Positions 6,981 to 7,015 of a DNA stretch of 7,015 nt are shown piece after piece. Under the pieces are notes generated by a model, which worked only from the letters and a program-made list of their open reading frames with translations, did no database searches and was not told the origin of the DNA. Position numbers and translations under genes: made by a program. The DNA comes from DASTDH01 sp041167675 (GTDB lineage: Bacteria > Verrucomicrobiota > Verrucomicrobiia > Chthoniobacterales > JAFAMB01): assembly GCA_041167675.1 (NCBI GenBank), contig JBEEIB010000177.1, positions 1 to 7,015 on the forward strand, given 5' to 3'. Numbering within the stretch: the stretch's first letter is position 1; the number at the start of each line of letters is the position of its first letter.

Positions 6981-7015
6981 ACAACAACGAACGTCAGCGA
7001 ACGTCAACGCCCGCG
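6964..7015. repeat. Period-10 repeat array, copy B (runs off right edge)
   Basis: The units are ACAATGAACA, ACAGTGAACA, ACAACGAACG, TCAGCGAACG and TCAACGCCCG, then the window ends. Positions 6974-7006 match the reverse complement of copy A with only two visible A/G differences. The array starts inside the last codons of the acyltransferase gene and supplies its TGA stop at 6978-6980. The sequence ends where copy A has its hairpin loop, so the second arm of a hairpin may lie just beyond the window. Confidence 0.8.

Noticed and set aside
6618..7007. A 129-codon minus-strand frame opposite the acyltransferase 3' half
   Set aside because: It is antisense to conserved motifs (GIHADG and the following block) and starts inside the repeat array; no independent support.
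4361..7015. Interpreting the inverted repeats as ends of a classical composite transposon
   Set aside because: No transposase lies between or within the repeats and no target duplication can be seen; the placement on gene ends fits a dispersed repeat at least as well. Kept only as one hypothesis.

Overview
The window is about 7 kb of bacterial chromosome with moderately high GC content. It has no rRNA, tRNA or CRISPR array. Two features suggest a soil bacterium of the Verrucomicrobia/Acidobacteria type: an IS200-like (Y1/RAYT) transposase remnant beside GC-rich hairpins, and protein-coding genes that mostly lack clear Shine-Dalgarno sites. This placement rests on family resemblance read by eye and is tentative.

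Layout, left to right. Positions 1-335 (minus) hold a decayed Y1 transposase that runs off the left edge, followed at 382-464 by three GC-rich hairpins that look like its REP-type elements. Positions 557-3562 (minus) encode a complete two-domain PutA (proline dehydrogenase plus glutamate-semialdehyde dehydrogenase), with hairpins at its 3' end and a 7-bp repeat array just upstream of its start. Positions 3787-4359 (plus) encode a small membrane methyltransferase of the isoprenylcysteine carboxyl methyltransferase (ICMT) family. Its stop codon overlaps the stop codon of a converging gene at 4356-5591 (minus), a citrate synthase-fold protein fused to an N-terminal helix-turn-helix. A 57-bp gap containing a 16-bp near-perfect palindrome separates that gene from a divergent gene at 5649-6980 (plus). 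The latter is an acyltransferase of the HMGL-like/isopropylmalate-homocitrate synthase superfamily with features recalling Re-citrate synthase.

The most interesting part is 4360-7015. Two unrelated acetyl-CoA-condensing enzyme folds are paired head to head, and one carries a DNA-binding domain. The pair shares an operator-like palindrome. It is bracketed by inverted copies of a period-10 repeat (core GCGAACGTCA) that sit exactly on the 3' ends of both genes and contribute their last codons. A self-regulated citrate-forming or related module is a reasonable inference, but neither substrates nor regulation can be proved from sequence. PutA (proline to glutamate) and the methyltransferase show no operon link to this pair.
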